Source of the DNA: Actinophytocola algeriensis
GTDB taxonomy: Bacteria; Actinomycetota; Actinomycetes; Mycobacteriales; Pseudonocardiaceae
Assembly (NCBI RefSeq): GCF_014203735.1
Contig: NZ_JACHJQ010000003.1
Coordinates: 107,232 to 171,231 of the forward strand
DNA length: 64,000 bases
Reading direction: 5' to 3'
Made by a program: the position numbers and the translations under genes
Part shown: in pieces, positions 7,196-14,559 of the stretch
Layout of the letters: each line of letters opens with the position of its first letter
How positions within the stretch are numbered: position 1 is the first letter of the stretch
Notes under the pieces: generated by a model
Told to the model about the DNA's origin: nothing
Seen by the model: the letters and a program-made list of their open reading frames with translations, nothing else
Databases searched by the model: none

Positions 7196-7933
7196 ATGCC
7201 CGACATCGAGTACAGCTTCGGCACCGGAGAGGGTGCGCCGAACGTCCACCACACGGAGGCGAACGTCGACGTGGACGGCGACGGCGTCGTCGACGGTGTC
7301 GCGCTGGACTTCGACGGTGACGGCCGCGTCGACGACGTCATGTGGGACTCCGACGGTGACGGCATCGCGGACACCGCGCTGCTCGACGAGAACGACGACG
7401 GCATCGCGGAGGACGCCTACAACGACCCGACCGGCCTCGGCACGTGGAACGCCCACGGCCAGGGCGGTGCCGCACAGCCGACCACGCAGGAGCCGCAGCC
7501 CCAGCCGGAACCGCAGCCCGAGCCCCAGCCGTCCCCCGGCCCGGCCGACACGGACGACCCCCCGGTCGACACCCCAGTCGACCCGACGGACACCGACACC
7601 GACACGGACAACGACAACGGCTACGAGCCCTACGGCGACGGCGAAGACGGCGACAGCAGCGGCAGCGGCAGTGACAACGGCAGCGACAACGACGGGGAGA
7701 GCGGGGAACCCGCCGCGGAGCCGGAGGACGGCGAGCCGACGACCGACACCCCGCCCTTGTCCGGTGGTGACGAGCCGGAGGACAGCGGCAGCACCGACAG
7801 TGCAGGCTCGGATTACGAGCCACGCGAGGACGACGCGGACAGCGACGCGACCGGCCTGTTCGACACCCTCGAGGACGCCCCGGACGTCGACCGCGACTCG
7901 ATCAGCGAGTGGTACGACGACCTGACGCCCTAG
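7196..7933 (+). CDS. Acidic protein with N-terminal DxDGDG calcium-type repeats
   Basis: 245 residues from ATG 7196 (GGGGGAG upstream). Residues about 22-80 contain five successive Asp-rich loops (VDVDGDGVVDG, DFDGDGRVDD, WDSDGDGIAD, DENDDGIAED), the pattern of thrombospondin type-3/EF-hand calcium loops. Residues 95-120 are a Pro-Gln-Glu repeat (PQPQPEPQPEP), then a long Asp/Glu/Ser/Gly low-complexity tail. No signal peptide or membrane segment. The very acidic, extended form and its place beside a type VII operon suggest an exported or surface calcium-binding protein, but the sequence does not show the route. It is divergent from the YbaB-like gene and shares its stop site CTAG with the convergent next gene. 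Confidence 0.8.
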   Translation: MPDIEYSFGTGEGAPNVHHTEANVDVDGDGVVDGVALDFDGDGRVDDVMWDSDGDGIADTALLDENDDGIAEDAYNDPTGLGTWNAHGQGGAAQPTTQEPQPQPEPQPEPQPSPGPADTDDPPVDTPVDPTDTDTDTDNDNGYEPYGDGEDGDSSGSGSDNGSDNDGESGEPAAEPEDGEPTTDTPPLSGGDEPEDSGSTDSAGSDYEPREDDADSDATGLFDTLEDAPDVDRDSISEWYDDLTP

Positions 7934-8454
7934 TCCCCCGCGCCAGGAGTCCGAGACTCCTCGGCTTCTTCGCCGTTGCCGTTCCACCGGGTGCGCAGCG
8001 GCAGCACGAACCACAACAGCACGAACATCGTCGCGAGCGCGACGGCGAACACGGTCGCGATGACCGGGCCTGCCACGACCTTGAACAACAACAGCACGGT
8101 CGCGGTCATCGCCGTCGCGAGGCACGCGAGCCCGGCGACCATGAAGGTGTTGGCGACCCGCAGGATCTGCGGGCGCTGCCCCTGCCGGAACAGCAGCCGG
8201 TGCCAGGCGGCCGGGGCGGTCAGCAGCGCGACCGACGCCGTCGCGAACACGACCGCGATCAGGTGCACGACCTGCTCGAAACCGGACGCGCGCGCGTAGT
8301 GCTCGGTGAACGCCACCGCGAGCAGGAAGCCGAACAGGAACTGCACACCCGCCTGTGCGACACGCAGTTCCTGGAGCAGTTCACTGACGTTGCGGGCGAG
8401 TTGCTCGTCACGCGACTCCGTACCGGATGAACTGTCGTGGGATACCGCCGCCAT
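7930..8454 (-). CDS. DUF6328 family membrane protein
   Basis: 174 residues. After a polar N-terminus comes NVSELLQELRVAQAGVQFLF, the signature of the DUF6328 family, then four hydrophobic segments at about residues 36-52, 64-80, 102-126 and 131-150. The C-terminus is acidic (EEAEESRTPGAGD). Inner-membrane protein of unknown role. ATG 8454 follows GAGGA. Its stop codon overlaps that of the convergent gene in the tetramer CTAG (7930-7933). Confidence 0.85.
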   Translation of the reverse strand: MAAVSHDSSSGTESRDEQLARNVSELLQELRVAQAGVQFLFGFLLAVAFTEHYARASGFEQVVHLIAVVFATASVALLTAPAAWHRLLFRQGQRPQILRVANTFMVAGLACLATAMTATVLLLFKVVAGPVIATVFAVALATMFVLLWFVLPLRTRWNGNGEEAEESRTPGAGD

Positions 8455-8463
8455 TCCTCAGGT

Positions 8464-8856
8464 TTACCTCGCGCCCGCCAGACCGAAACCGCCGTTCAGC
8501 GGCACCCGCAGCGGACTGCCCGCGTCGTGGAGCAGCCGTTGCGCGGCGCGCAGCCGCCAGCGCGTCGTCGTTGAGCAACGCGGGCAACAGCTGCGCGGAC
8601 AGCACCGTCGACCAGCTCGGGTACCAGCGGGCGGTCAGCTCACCGGCCCGGGTCAGGTACTCCGCGGCCTGCGGGCGGGCCAGCCAGTCCGCCACCAGCG
8701 AGGTCCGCACGACGTGCACGCCCTCCGCCCAGTGGCACGCCAGCAGCGACGGGATCGTCTCGTGCCCGCTGCCGCAACGCCTCCTCGACCAGCGCGATCC
8801 CGGACGCCGGGACCTCGGCGTCGCCGCCGAGCAGTGCACGCGGCGGCGTACACCAT
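8464..8856 (-). pseudogene. Decayed conserved gene with three frame changes
   Basis: No single frame spans this stretch, yet protein-like sequence continues across all three: MVYAA at the start (ATG 8856, two bases after the upstream gene's stop), then LLGGDAEVPASGIALVEEAL, then HETIPSLLACHWAEGVHVVR with WLARPQAAEYLTRAGELTAR and WYPSWSTVLSAQLLPALLND, and finally RLRAAQRLLHDAGSPLRVPL ending in TAA at 8464-8466. Rejoining gives about 130 residues. The position directly behind the 8858 gene suggests a former coupled partner. I do not recognise the family. Sequencing indels could give the same picture. Confidence 0.55.
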
Positions 8857-8857
8857 G

Positions 8858-9370
8858 TCAGCGCAGCCGATCGCCGGGGACCGGGAAGACGTAGTCCTTG
8901 CCGTCGACCACGCAGTGCGCGACGTACGGGCGGTCCGGGCCCTTCGGGCTCGTCGTCGTCACGAACACGAACACGCCCGGGTGCGGATCGCCGAGCGCGG
9001 AGATGGTGTGATCGTTCGGGTCATGGTTGTCCGGGTCATGGTTGTCCGGGTGCCAGCCCAGCGGCGCCAGCGTCGAGTACGGCAGCGCCTCGTACCGGAT
9101 CGTGCCGAGCGGGAAGCGATCCGCCTGTGCCGCCAGGAGTTCCTGGGTGGGCAGGTCGAGCGGGCCGTTGACGGAGAACGCGAGCACCGCGTAGCCGAAC
9201 GACTCGTGTGTCGCGAACCGCAGCTCGACGGCCTCGTACACACCCTTGCGCTGTGCGGAGGCCCAGATGGCGTGCGCCTTCTTCGCCTTGCCGCCCGAGA
9301 ACATCCCCTTCATCACCGCCGCGAAGCCCGCCGGGCTGTCGAACGACGCGGCGAGTGCGTGTGCGTTCAC
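8858..9370 (-). CDS. Unrecognised protein
   Basis: 170 residues from GTG 9370 (GAGGAG upstream). It opens with a helix (AGFAAVMKGMFSGGKAKKAH) and continues as beta-rich sequence (VYEAVELRFATHESFGYAVL; YVAHCVVDGKDYVFPVPGDR). Residues about 110-122 (DNHDPDNHDPNDH) come from two tandem copies of a 15-bp unit at 9018-9047, so this loop is prone to length change. No signal peptide, membrane segment or catalytic motif that I can name. The degraded gene at 8464-8856 lies immediately downstream and was probably its partner. Confidence 0.65.
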   Translation of the reverse strand: MNAHALAASFDSPAGFAAVMKGMFSGGKAKKAHAIWASAQRKGVYEAVELRFATHESFGYAVLAFSVNGPLDLPTQELLAAQADRFPLGTIRYEALPYSTLAPLGWHPDNHDPDNHDPNDHTISALGDPHPGVFVFVTTTSPKGPDRPYVAHCVVDGKDYVFPVPGDRLR

Positions 9371-9439
9371 TTCACTCCTCGATTTCGTGCATGACCGGGA
9401 GACCCCTCGGCTCAGAAAGGGTCGGTGGATCGAGTGGAT

Positions 9440-10096
9440 CTACGCGCCGGGGGCGCGCAGCCGGCCGACCGGCGGCGGGTCGCCGACCTCGTCCCCGCTG
9501 AGCGGGCCGCCAGGGGCGGGCAGGTCGTACATCGCGTAGATGCGGCGGCGCATCCGCTCCAGCGGGAAGGTGTCCTCGTAGACGGTCGCCTTGAAGATGA
9601 CGCCCTCCAGCACGCTGCGCAGCGTGACTTCCTCCAGCGCCGGGTCCTCGGCGCCCCTTGCCGCGAACAGTTCGCGCAGCGTGTCCTCGATGGCCCGCAG
9701 CTGGGCGTCCTTCTGCTGCTCCACCGCCGCGAACGCGGGCCGCGTCGACGGGTGCGTCATCAGGCTGATCGCCATCCGCTGCACCGGCATGCTCTCCAGC
9801 ACCGCGGACAGCACACCGTCGATGATCGCGGCGAGGCGCTCGTCGGGGCTGCCGGTGACACCGGTCAGCGCGGCGATGCCGTCGAGGTAGCGGCTCAGCA
9901 GTTCGTGCGCCAGCTGCTGCTTGCCGGGGAAGTAGTAGGTGATGAGACCCCGCGAGACCCCTGCCCGCGCGGTGATCTCGGAGATCGTCGCGTTGTGGTA
10001 GCCCTTCTCGGCGAACACGGCCAGCGCCGCGGCGAGGATCTTCTCCCGCGACTGCTCCCTGAGGTGCTCGTTGACCTCGGCCGATCTCGGCGACAC
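9440..10096 (-). CDS. TetR/AcrR family transcriptional regulator
   Basis: 218 residues. The N-terminal DNA-binding domain is classic: REKILAAALAVFAEKGYHNA then TISEITARAGVSRGLITYYF (residues 20-60). The C-terminal ligand domain contains SPDERLAAIIDGVLSAVLES and a helix before the end. GTG 10096 is chosen because GGAGGTAGAAGGC stands right before it; the frame is open further upstream without homology. An inverted repeat at 10193-10216, upstream of the start and between this gene and a decayed second tetR, is a likely operator, which would make the gene self-regulated. Ligand and targets unknown. Confidence 0.92.
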   Translation of the reverse strand: MSPRSAEVNEHLREQSREKILAAALAVFAEKGYHNATISEITARAGVSRGLITYYFPGKQQLAHELLSRYLDGIAALTGVTGSPDERLAAIIDGVLSAVLESMPVQRMAISLMTHPSTRPAFAAVEQQKDAQLRAIEDTLRELFAARGAEDPALEEVTLRSVLEGVIFKATVYEDTFPLERMRRRIYAMYDLPAPGGPLSGDEVGDPPPVGRLRAPGA

Positions 10097-10111
10097 GCCT
10101 TCTACCTCCTC

Positions 10112-10133
10112 GCGGAGCTTGCGGAGCGAGCAT
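10112..10133. repeat. Single copy of the repeat found in tandem at the right edge
   Basis: CGGAGCTTGCGGAGCGAGCATG here matches the core of the 31-bp unit at 63881-64000 at 20 of 22 positions. It lies just upstream of the tetR start. Two unlinked occurrences suggest a dispersed intergenic repeat family. Confidence 0.45.
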
Positions 10134-10192
10134 GTCACAGCATTCGCCGCCCGCCCTCGCCAAATCCCCCCTCCGCGTCTCGTTCCGCGGCG

Positions 10193-10216
10193 TTGACTGT
10201 ACATACATCCAGTTAA
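10193..10216. promoter_or_regulatory. Candidate TetR operator
   Basis: TTGACTG (10193-10199) and CAGTTAA (10210-10216) are inverted with one mismatch around a 10-base centre (TACATACATC). The site is about 100 bases upstream of the TetR gene and just before the remnant of a second, oppositely oriented tetR. The TTGACT could also serve as a -35 element. Confidence 0.5.
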
Positions 10217-10241
10217 CCTCGAAAGTCCGGATGTGAGTTTT

Positions 10242-10552
10242 CTCGAACGCTGTACCGCGGCTGGCCGCGCCGCCCGCTGCTGGTCTACGAGGCCTACTTC
10301 GGTGGGCGCGACCAGACGCGGAGCTGGCTGCCGGACACCGGCACCCTCGCCGAGGACCTCGCCGCCGCGACCGCCGTGCAGCAGGCGATCTTCACCGCGC
10401 CGGGCACGGTCGGGCTGGTGAGCGGACTCGTGGCGGACTGCCTCGCCGAACCACCGCTGATGCCGAGCTGCGGGACCGCATGATGCGGCCGGACCTCGAG
10501 GTGGCACGCACGATGTTCACGCGTGCCGTCGCGCGCGGGGCCGGTGCTCTAG
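10242..10552 (+). pseudogene. Remnant of a second TetR-type regulator
   Basis: From about 10242 one frame reads RTLYRGWPRRPLLVYEAYFG, the part of a TetR protein just after the recognition helix (usual form ATLYRRWPSKEALV), then LPDTGTLAEDLAAATAVQQA and GLVSGLVADCLAE. It stops at TGA 10480, but the protein sequence continues in another frame as DAELRDRMMRPDLEVARTMF and TRAVARG to about 10552. The helix-turn-helix start is missing altogether. So the gene is 5'-truncated and frameshifted. It faces away from the intact TetR gene, with the candidate operator between them. Confidence 0.65.
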
Positions 10553-11079
10553 TCGCGGGACTCGGCCGGTTCCCCGGCCGGCTCCTCGGCGGGGTCCTTC
10601 TGCCGGGCGGTCAGCACGAACGCGAGCAGCGCGCCGAAGGTCAGCGCGATGTCCGCGACGTTCCCGACGAACCAGCCGTTGTAGTCGATGAAGTCGACCA
10701 CGTGCCCGCGCGCGAAGCCCGGGTCGCGGAACAACCGGTCGAGCAGGTGCGTGGTCGCGCCGCCGAGCAGCAGCGAGAACGCGAACACCAGGCTCTTCGG
10801 GTGCGGCTTCAGCAGGTACCAGAACAGCCAGCCTGCCGCGATCGCCGCGATGATCGTGAAGACCCACGTCACGCTCTCGCCCATGGAGAACGCCGCGCCC
10901 GGGTTGTAGAGCAGCCGGAACTGGATGACGTCGCCGATGACCGGGATCGGGTCACGGCCGGTGAGCGTGCGCTCCGCCCAGTACTTCGTCGCCTGGTCGG
11001 CCACGAGCACGACCGCGGCGATGCCCAGGGCGAGCGGTACCCGGCGTACGGGCTGCTTGGTGTCCGATTGGGTGTCCAT
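10549..11079 (-). CDS. lspA: Lipoprotein signal peptidase (signal peptidase II)
   Basis: 176 residues, normal length. LspA is an inner-membrane aspartyl protease that removes signal peptides from prolipoproteins after lipid attachment. Four membrane segments are visible (about 15-31, 70-90, 97-113, 137-156). The catalytic aspartates are Asp129 in GHVVDF and Asp143 in GNVADI; the conserved NPGAAFS motif is at residues 59-65. The segment GGATTHLLDRL differs slightly from the common GG-x-x-GN-x-x-DR form, having lost the Gly-Asn, but keeps the Asp-Arg. The tail is acidic and probably cytoplasmic. It stands alone, convergent with the tetR remnant. Confidence 0.95.
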   Translation of the reverse strand: MDTQSDTKQPVRRVPLALGIAAVVLVADQATKYWAERTLTGRDPIPVIGDVIQFRLLYNPGAAFSMGESVTWVFTIIAAIAAGWLFWYLLKPHPKSLVFAFSLLLGGATTHLLDRLFRDPGFARGHVVDFIDYNGWFVGNVADIALTFGALLAFVLTARQKDPAEEPAGEPAESRD

Positions 11080-11104
11080 CGCCCGTCAGCCTAGCCATGG
11101 CCGC

Positions 11105-11896
11105 TCAGTCGATGCCCGTTTCCAGGAGACGCAGGTCCGGCGGCCGCAGCGTGGCCGTCTGCAGCAGCTCCTGGATCAGCTGGTGGTTGACCATGTTGCC
11201 CGCCGGGTCGCCCCAGTCCTCCAGGCGCAGCCCTTCGACGTAGGGGATGAGCCGCTCGCGGACCTTCAGGACCACGTTCGCGGCCTGCTTGTGCGTCCAG
11301 TCCGACCGGGTGCCGACCGCGTTGTTGAGGTCCAGCGCGACCTGCTTCCACGACTGCGGCTGCGGGTGCGGTTCCTGCCGCAGGTACCGCAGCGCGAGCG
11401 CGGTCAGCACGAGCCGCTCGGCGGGGTCGAGGTCCCAGCCCTCCGGTTCGGCGGTGTGGGTGGGGTCGTCGGCGCCGACGAGCGTGTCCTTGCGGCCCGC
11501 GCCGACGACCCGCACCTCGAGCAGGTGCTCGCGGCGCTTGGACGTGCGGATGAACAGCGGGCTGTAGCCCTCGGCGAGCGGGATCTCGTTGCCGGACAGC
11601 AGGAAGCGGGACTGGGGCAACCGGATCGGCAGCTTGCCGTCGTTGCGCAGCCACCAGTCGGTGCCGCCCCGCGTGATGCGGCCCTGGAAGCGGCTCATCC
11701 TCGGGTCGTCGGGGCCGATGCACACGTGCACGTCCGGTTCCTTGCGGCCGAACACGACCTCGAACGCGGGCCGCGGCGGCGCGGCGAACCCGCCACCCGC
11801 GGCGAGCACGAACAGGCTGCCCGGCGGTGCCGGTGGTACCCCGCCCGCGAGCCCGCCAGGTGACGGTGGCAGCGGCCGCGGCGGGAACCCGGTCAT
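11105..11896 (-). CDS. FHA-domain protein, second of a tandem pair
   Basis: 263 residues. Residues about 25-130 form an FHA-type phosphothreonine-binding domain: VVFGRKEPDVHVCIG, then DPRMSRFQGRITRGGTDWWL and NDGKLPIR. The usual Arg, Ser-Arg and Asn contact positions are there (GRK, MSRFQG, ND), although His of the SxxH motif is replaced by Gln. The C-terminal half is a helical domain (ERLVLTALALRYLRQEP; KQVALDLNNAVGTRSDWTHK) that looks like a winged-helix, followed by LQTATLRPPDLRLLE. ATG 11896 overlaps the upstream paralog's stop in ATGA, so the two are coupled. Probable partner of Ser/Thr kinase signalling; target unknown. Confidence 0.85.
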   Translation of the reverse strand: MTGFPPRPLPPSPGGLAGGVPPAPPGSLFVLAAGGGFAAPPRPAFEVVFGRKEPDVHVCIGPDDPRMSRFQGRITRGGTDWWLRNDGKLPIRLPQSRFLLSGNEIPLAEGYSPLFIRTSKRREHLLEVRVVGAGRKDTLVGADDPTHTAEPEGWDLDPAERLVLTALALRYLRQEPHPQPQSWKQVALDLNNAVGTRSDWTHKQAANVVLKVRERLIPYVEGLRLEDWGDPAGNMVNHQLIQELLQTATLRPPDLRLLETGID

Positions 11897-12735
11897 CTCG
11901 CGTCCTCGCCGCCGTCCCCGCCGGTGTTCTCGTCGGTGTTCTCGTCGCCGTCCTCGAGCAGGCGCAGGTCCGGCGGCACGAGCGTGGTGGACAGCAGCAG
12001 CTCGCGCAGCAGGTTGTCGTTGAGCTTGTTGCCGACCGGCTCGCCGACCTCCTCGCGGGTCAGTCCTCCCACGCCCGACTTCGACAGCCGCGACCGCACG
12101 GCCGTCACCGTGTGCTCCACCTTGCGAGCCGTCCACGTGCCGGGCTGCAGCTCGTTGAGCTGCTCGGCCACCTGCTGGCGGCCGAGGGGCTGCGGGTCGG
12201 ACTCGTGCAGCAGGTAGCGCTGGCCGAGCGCGACCAGCACGAGCCGCTCGTCGGCCTGCAGCCGCCACGTGCGGGGCGGCTCGGTCAGGTCACCTGGCCT
12301 CGGCGCGGGACGGGTGCCGTCGTCACCGGCCACGTACAGCTCGAGCAGGTGCTCGCGGCCGCGGGTGCCGGGGACGAACAGCGGTGTGTAGCCGGCGGCG
12401 AGCGGCAGCGACTCCTCGCTGCTGAACAGCCACTGCGACCCGGGCAACCGGATCGGCAGGCGGCCGGTGTTGCTGACCCACCAGCGGCCGTCCTGGCAGG
12501 TCAGCAGGCCGTGCTGGCGGCTGACGCGCCGGTCGTCCTCGCCGATGCAGATGTGCACCTCTGGCTTGTTGCGGCCGAACACGACCGTGCGGCCTTCCCG
12601 GGGGCCGACGGCGAACCCGCCGCCGATCGCGAGTGCGTAGATCGCGCCGGGCGCGGAGCGGGGCACCCCGTACGCCAGGCTGTCGTGGCTGCCCGACAGC
12701 CGCTGACCGTCTGCGAACAGGGTGCTCCCGTCCAT
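11893..12735 (-). CDS. FHA-domain protein, first of a tandem pair
   Basis: 280 residues, paralogous along its whole length to the next gene. The FHA domain (about residues 35-130) keeps the full motif set: VVFGRNKPEVHICIG, VSRQHGLL, WWVSNTGRLPIRL. The C-terminal region again reads ERLVLVALGQRYLLHESDPQ, a helical DNA-binding-like segment, and ends STTLVPPDLRLLEDGDENTD with an acidic tail. Because the classical Ser-x-x-His is intact here but changed in the second copy, this one is more likely to bind phosphothreonine. Translationally coupled to the next gene through ATGA. Confidence 0.88.
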   Translation of the reverse strand: MDGSTLFADGQRLSGSHDSLAYGVPRSAPGAIYALAIGGGFAVGPREGRTVVFGRNKPEVHICIGEDDRRVSRQHGLLTCQDGRWWVSNTGRLPIRLPGSQWLFSSEESLPLAAGYTPLFVPGTRGREHLLELYVAGDDGTRPAPRPGDLTEPPRTWRLQADERLVLVALGQRYLLHESDPQPLGRQQVAEQLNELQPGTWTARKVEHTVTAVRSRLSKSGVGGLTREEVGEPVGNKLNDNLLRELLLSTTLVPPDLRLLEDGDENTDENTGGDGGEDAR

Positions 12736-12760
12736 GCGACCTCCCCGGGTCCGATGGTTC

Positions 12761-13306
12761 TCAGTATGAGCCGAGCCCCTCGGGACCGGTCCCGGGAAGT
12801 GTTCGCGGGGCCATCTCGAAGGCCATCAAGGTTGCCCCGATCGGTGTCGTCCCGGGCGTTCGTGGTGGCTTCGAGTGCTCGTGCAGCTCGTGCGTCAGGT
12901 CGTGCAAGCGTTTGCGGTACTCGAGCCACACCTCGGGTTCGACCCACAGTTCGGCGTCGGTCACCACCATCTCCGAGCCGGGCAGGCGCATGGCGAGCCG
13001 CTGGTGCAGGTTGTTCACCAGGGCCTCGGTGAGCAGCGGCGACGCGTCCGTGCGGTCGGAGAGCGGGCTGCCCTTCACGGTCCGGTAGAGCCGCTCCCGG
13101 CCACCCCGCTTCGCCCGCACCTCGACCAGTTCGACCAGGCCGGCGCGGTCGAGCGTGCGCAGGTGCTGGCTCGCTAGGCCGTGGGAGATGCCCAGCTCGG
13201 CGGACAGGGCGGCAGCGGACAGCGGCCCGCTCCACATGAGCGACAGCATCCGCAGCCTGGTCGGGTGTCCGAGGGCGCGCAGCACGGGATCGGCCATGTT
13301 CCCCAT
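12761..13306 (-). CDS. ArsR-type winged-helix transcriptional regulator
   Basis: 181 residues from ATG 13306; a second ATG lies nine bases downstream and a TTG inside the palindrome upstream is also possible. The winged helix is plain: DPVLRALGHPTRLRMLSLMW, then LSAELGISHGLASQHLRTLD and RERLYRTVKGSPL (residues about 5-80). The remaining 100 residues are a helical C-terminal domain (EALVNNLHQRLAMRL; VWLEYRKRLHDLTHELHEHS). No metal-binding CxC motif is present in the recognition helix, so it is not a metal sensor of the classical type. It is divergent from an MFS exporter; the 18-bp palindrome at 13316-13333 between them is the natural operator. Confidence 0.92.
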   Translation of the reverse strand: MGNMADPVLRALGHPTRLRMLSLMWSGPLSAAALSAELGISHGLASQHLRTLDRAGLVELVEVRAKRGGRERLYRTVKGSPLSDRTDASPLLTEALVNNLHQRLAMRLPGSEMVVTDAELWVEPEVWLEYRKRLHDLTHELHEHSKPPRTPGTTPIGATLMAFEMAPRTLPGTGPEGLGSY

Positions 13307-13315
13307 TATCCCACC

Positions 13316-13333
13316 CCCTAGCAATTGCTAGGG
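13316..13333. promoter_or_regulatory. 18-bp perfect palindrome, candidate ArsR-family operator
   Basis: CCCTAGCAATTGCTAGGG is its own reverse complement. It sits in the 34-base gap between the regulator and the exporter, ending seven bases before the exporter's ATG. Binding here would block both genes. AT-centred palindromes of this size are typical for winged-helix dimers. Confidence 0.75.
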
Positions 13334-13340
13334 TGTTGTC

Positions 13341-14549
13341 ATGGACTTCCGCAGGCTGTGGCTGGCCGACGCGGTCAGCCAGCTCGGCACCAGGATGACC
13401 TTCCTCGCCGCACCCCTGCTCGCGGTGCTGTCCCTGAACGCGTCGACGTTCGAGGTGGCGCTGGTGCGGACGTGCGAGTCGCTGGGGTACCTGCTGATCG
13501 GGCTGGTCGCGGGCGCGTGGGTCGACCGGGTGCGGTGCAGGCCCGTGCTGCTGACCACCGACTACGGCCGCGCGGTCCTCATGCTGACCGTGCCCGCAGC
13601 GGCGCTGTTCGGGGTGCTCACGCTGTGGCAGCTGTACGTGGTGATGTTCGCGGTCGGGGTGCTGACGGTGTTCTTCGACGTGGCACACCAGTCGTACCTG
13701 CCGCGCCTGCTGCCCGCGGACAAGCTGGTCGACGCCAACGCCAAGCTGGCGGCGAACGCGTCGGTGGCCGCACTGACCGGCGCCGGTGCGGGCGGCTTCC
13801 TCGTGCAGCTGCTGACCGCGCCGTTCGTGTTCGTGCTCGACGCGCTGTCGATGGTGTGGTCGGCGCTGTGGGTGCGGTCGATCAAGCACCGCGAGCCGCC
13901 CGTGCCCCGCGTCCCCGACCGCCACCTCGGCCGGGAGATCAGGGAGGGCGTGCGGTTCGTGGCCCGCCACCCGCTGCTGCGGCCGATCGCACTGAACACG
14001 GCGACGGTGGTCCTGTGCCAGTCGGCGGGGATGGGCGTGAGCATCGTCTTCCTGGTGCGCGACATCGGGCTGTCGGCCGGGGTGATCGGGGTCCTCGGCG
14101 TGATCGGGCTCGTCGGCGCGCTGCTGGCGTCCGCGCTCACGCGGCGGCTCGTGGCGTGGCTCGGCCAGGTGCGGGCCCTGCTGCTGGGCGCGGCCTGCAT
14201 CGGGCCCGCGTTCCTCGCGCAGGCGTTCACCACGCCCGGCTGGGGGCTCACGTGGTGGGTGGCCAGCGGGTTCGTGGCGAGCTTCTGCATCGTGCTGACC
14301 AACATCGTGATGGCGACGGTCCGGCAGACGGTCTGCCCGCCCGCGCTGCTCGGCCGGGTCAACGCGACGATGGAGCTGACGGTGTTCGGCGTGGTGCCGA
14401 TGGGGAGCCTCCTCGGCGGCGTGCTCGGCACCGTGCTGGGAACGCGGGCCACGCTGCTATCGACGGGCGCGGTCGCGTGCCTCGGCGTGATCTGGCTGGT
14501 CACGGCGCCGGCCGCGCGGCGAACCGAAATTGTCGGTGCCGCCGGATAG
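13341..14549 (+). CDS. MFS transporter (drug or siderophore exporter type)
   Basis: 402 residues with about 12 hydrophobic segments. It begins DFRRLWLADAVSQLGTRMTF, the usual opening of the MFS_3/macrolide-efflux and enterobactin-exporter group, and carries the loop 2-3 motif LVAGAWVDRVRCRP (residues about 55-68), the equivalent of the MFS motif A. A repeat of the pattern occurs in the second half (RQTVCPPALLGRVNATMELT). Predicted proton-driven exporter in the inner membrane. Its substrate is probably the ligand sensed by the divergent ArsR-type regulator, which is the usual logic of such pairs (inference). Confidence 0.9.
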   Translation: MDFRRLWLADAVSQLGTRMTFLAAPLLAVLSLNASTFEVALVRTCESLGYLLIGLVAGAWVDRVRCRPVLLTTDYGRAVLMLTVPAAALFGVLTLWQLYVVMFAVGVLTVFFDVAHQSYLPRLLPADKLVDANAKLAANASVAALTGAGAGGFLVQLLTAPFVFVLDALSMVWSALWVRSIKHREPPVPRVPDRHLGREIREGVRFVARHPLLRPIALNTATVVLCQSAGMGVSIVFLVRDIGLSAGVIGVLGVIGLVGALLASALTRRLVAWLGQVRALLLGAACIGPAFLAQAFTTPGWGLTWWVASGFVASFCIVLTNIVMATVRQTVCPPALLGRVNATMELTVFGVVPMGSLLGGVLGTVLGTRATLLSTGAVACLGVIWLVTAPAARRTEIVGAAG

Positions 14550-14559
14550 CTTGTCCGGC

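Noticed and set aside
9018..9047. Mobile element scar at the 15-bp tandem repeat
   Set aside because: Two in-frame copies inside a coding region; simple slippage explains it and no inverted ends are present.
12782..12793. Operator function of GGGACCGGTCCC at this copy
   Set aside because: This copy lies inside the coding end of the ArsR-type gene, so a regulatory role is unlikely for it.
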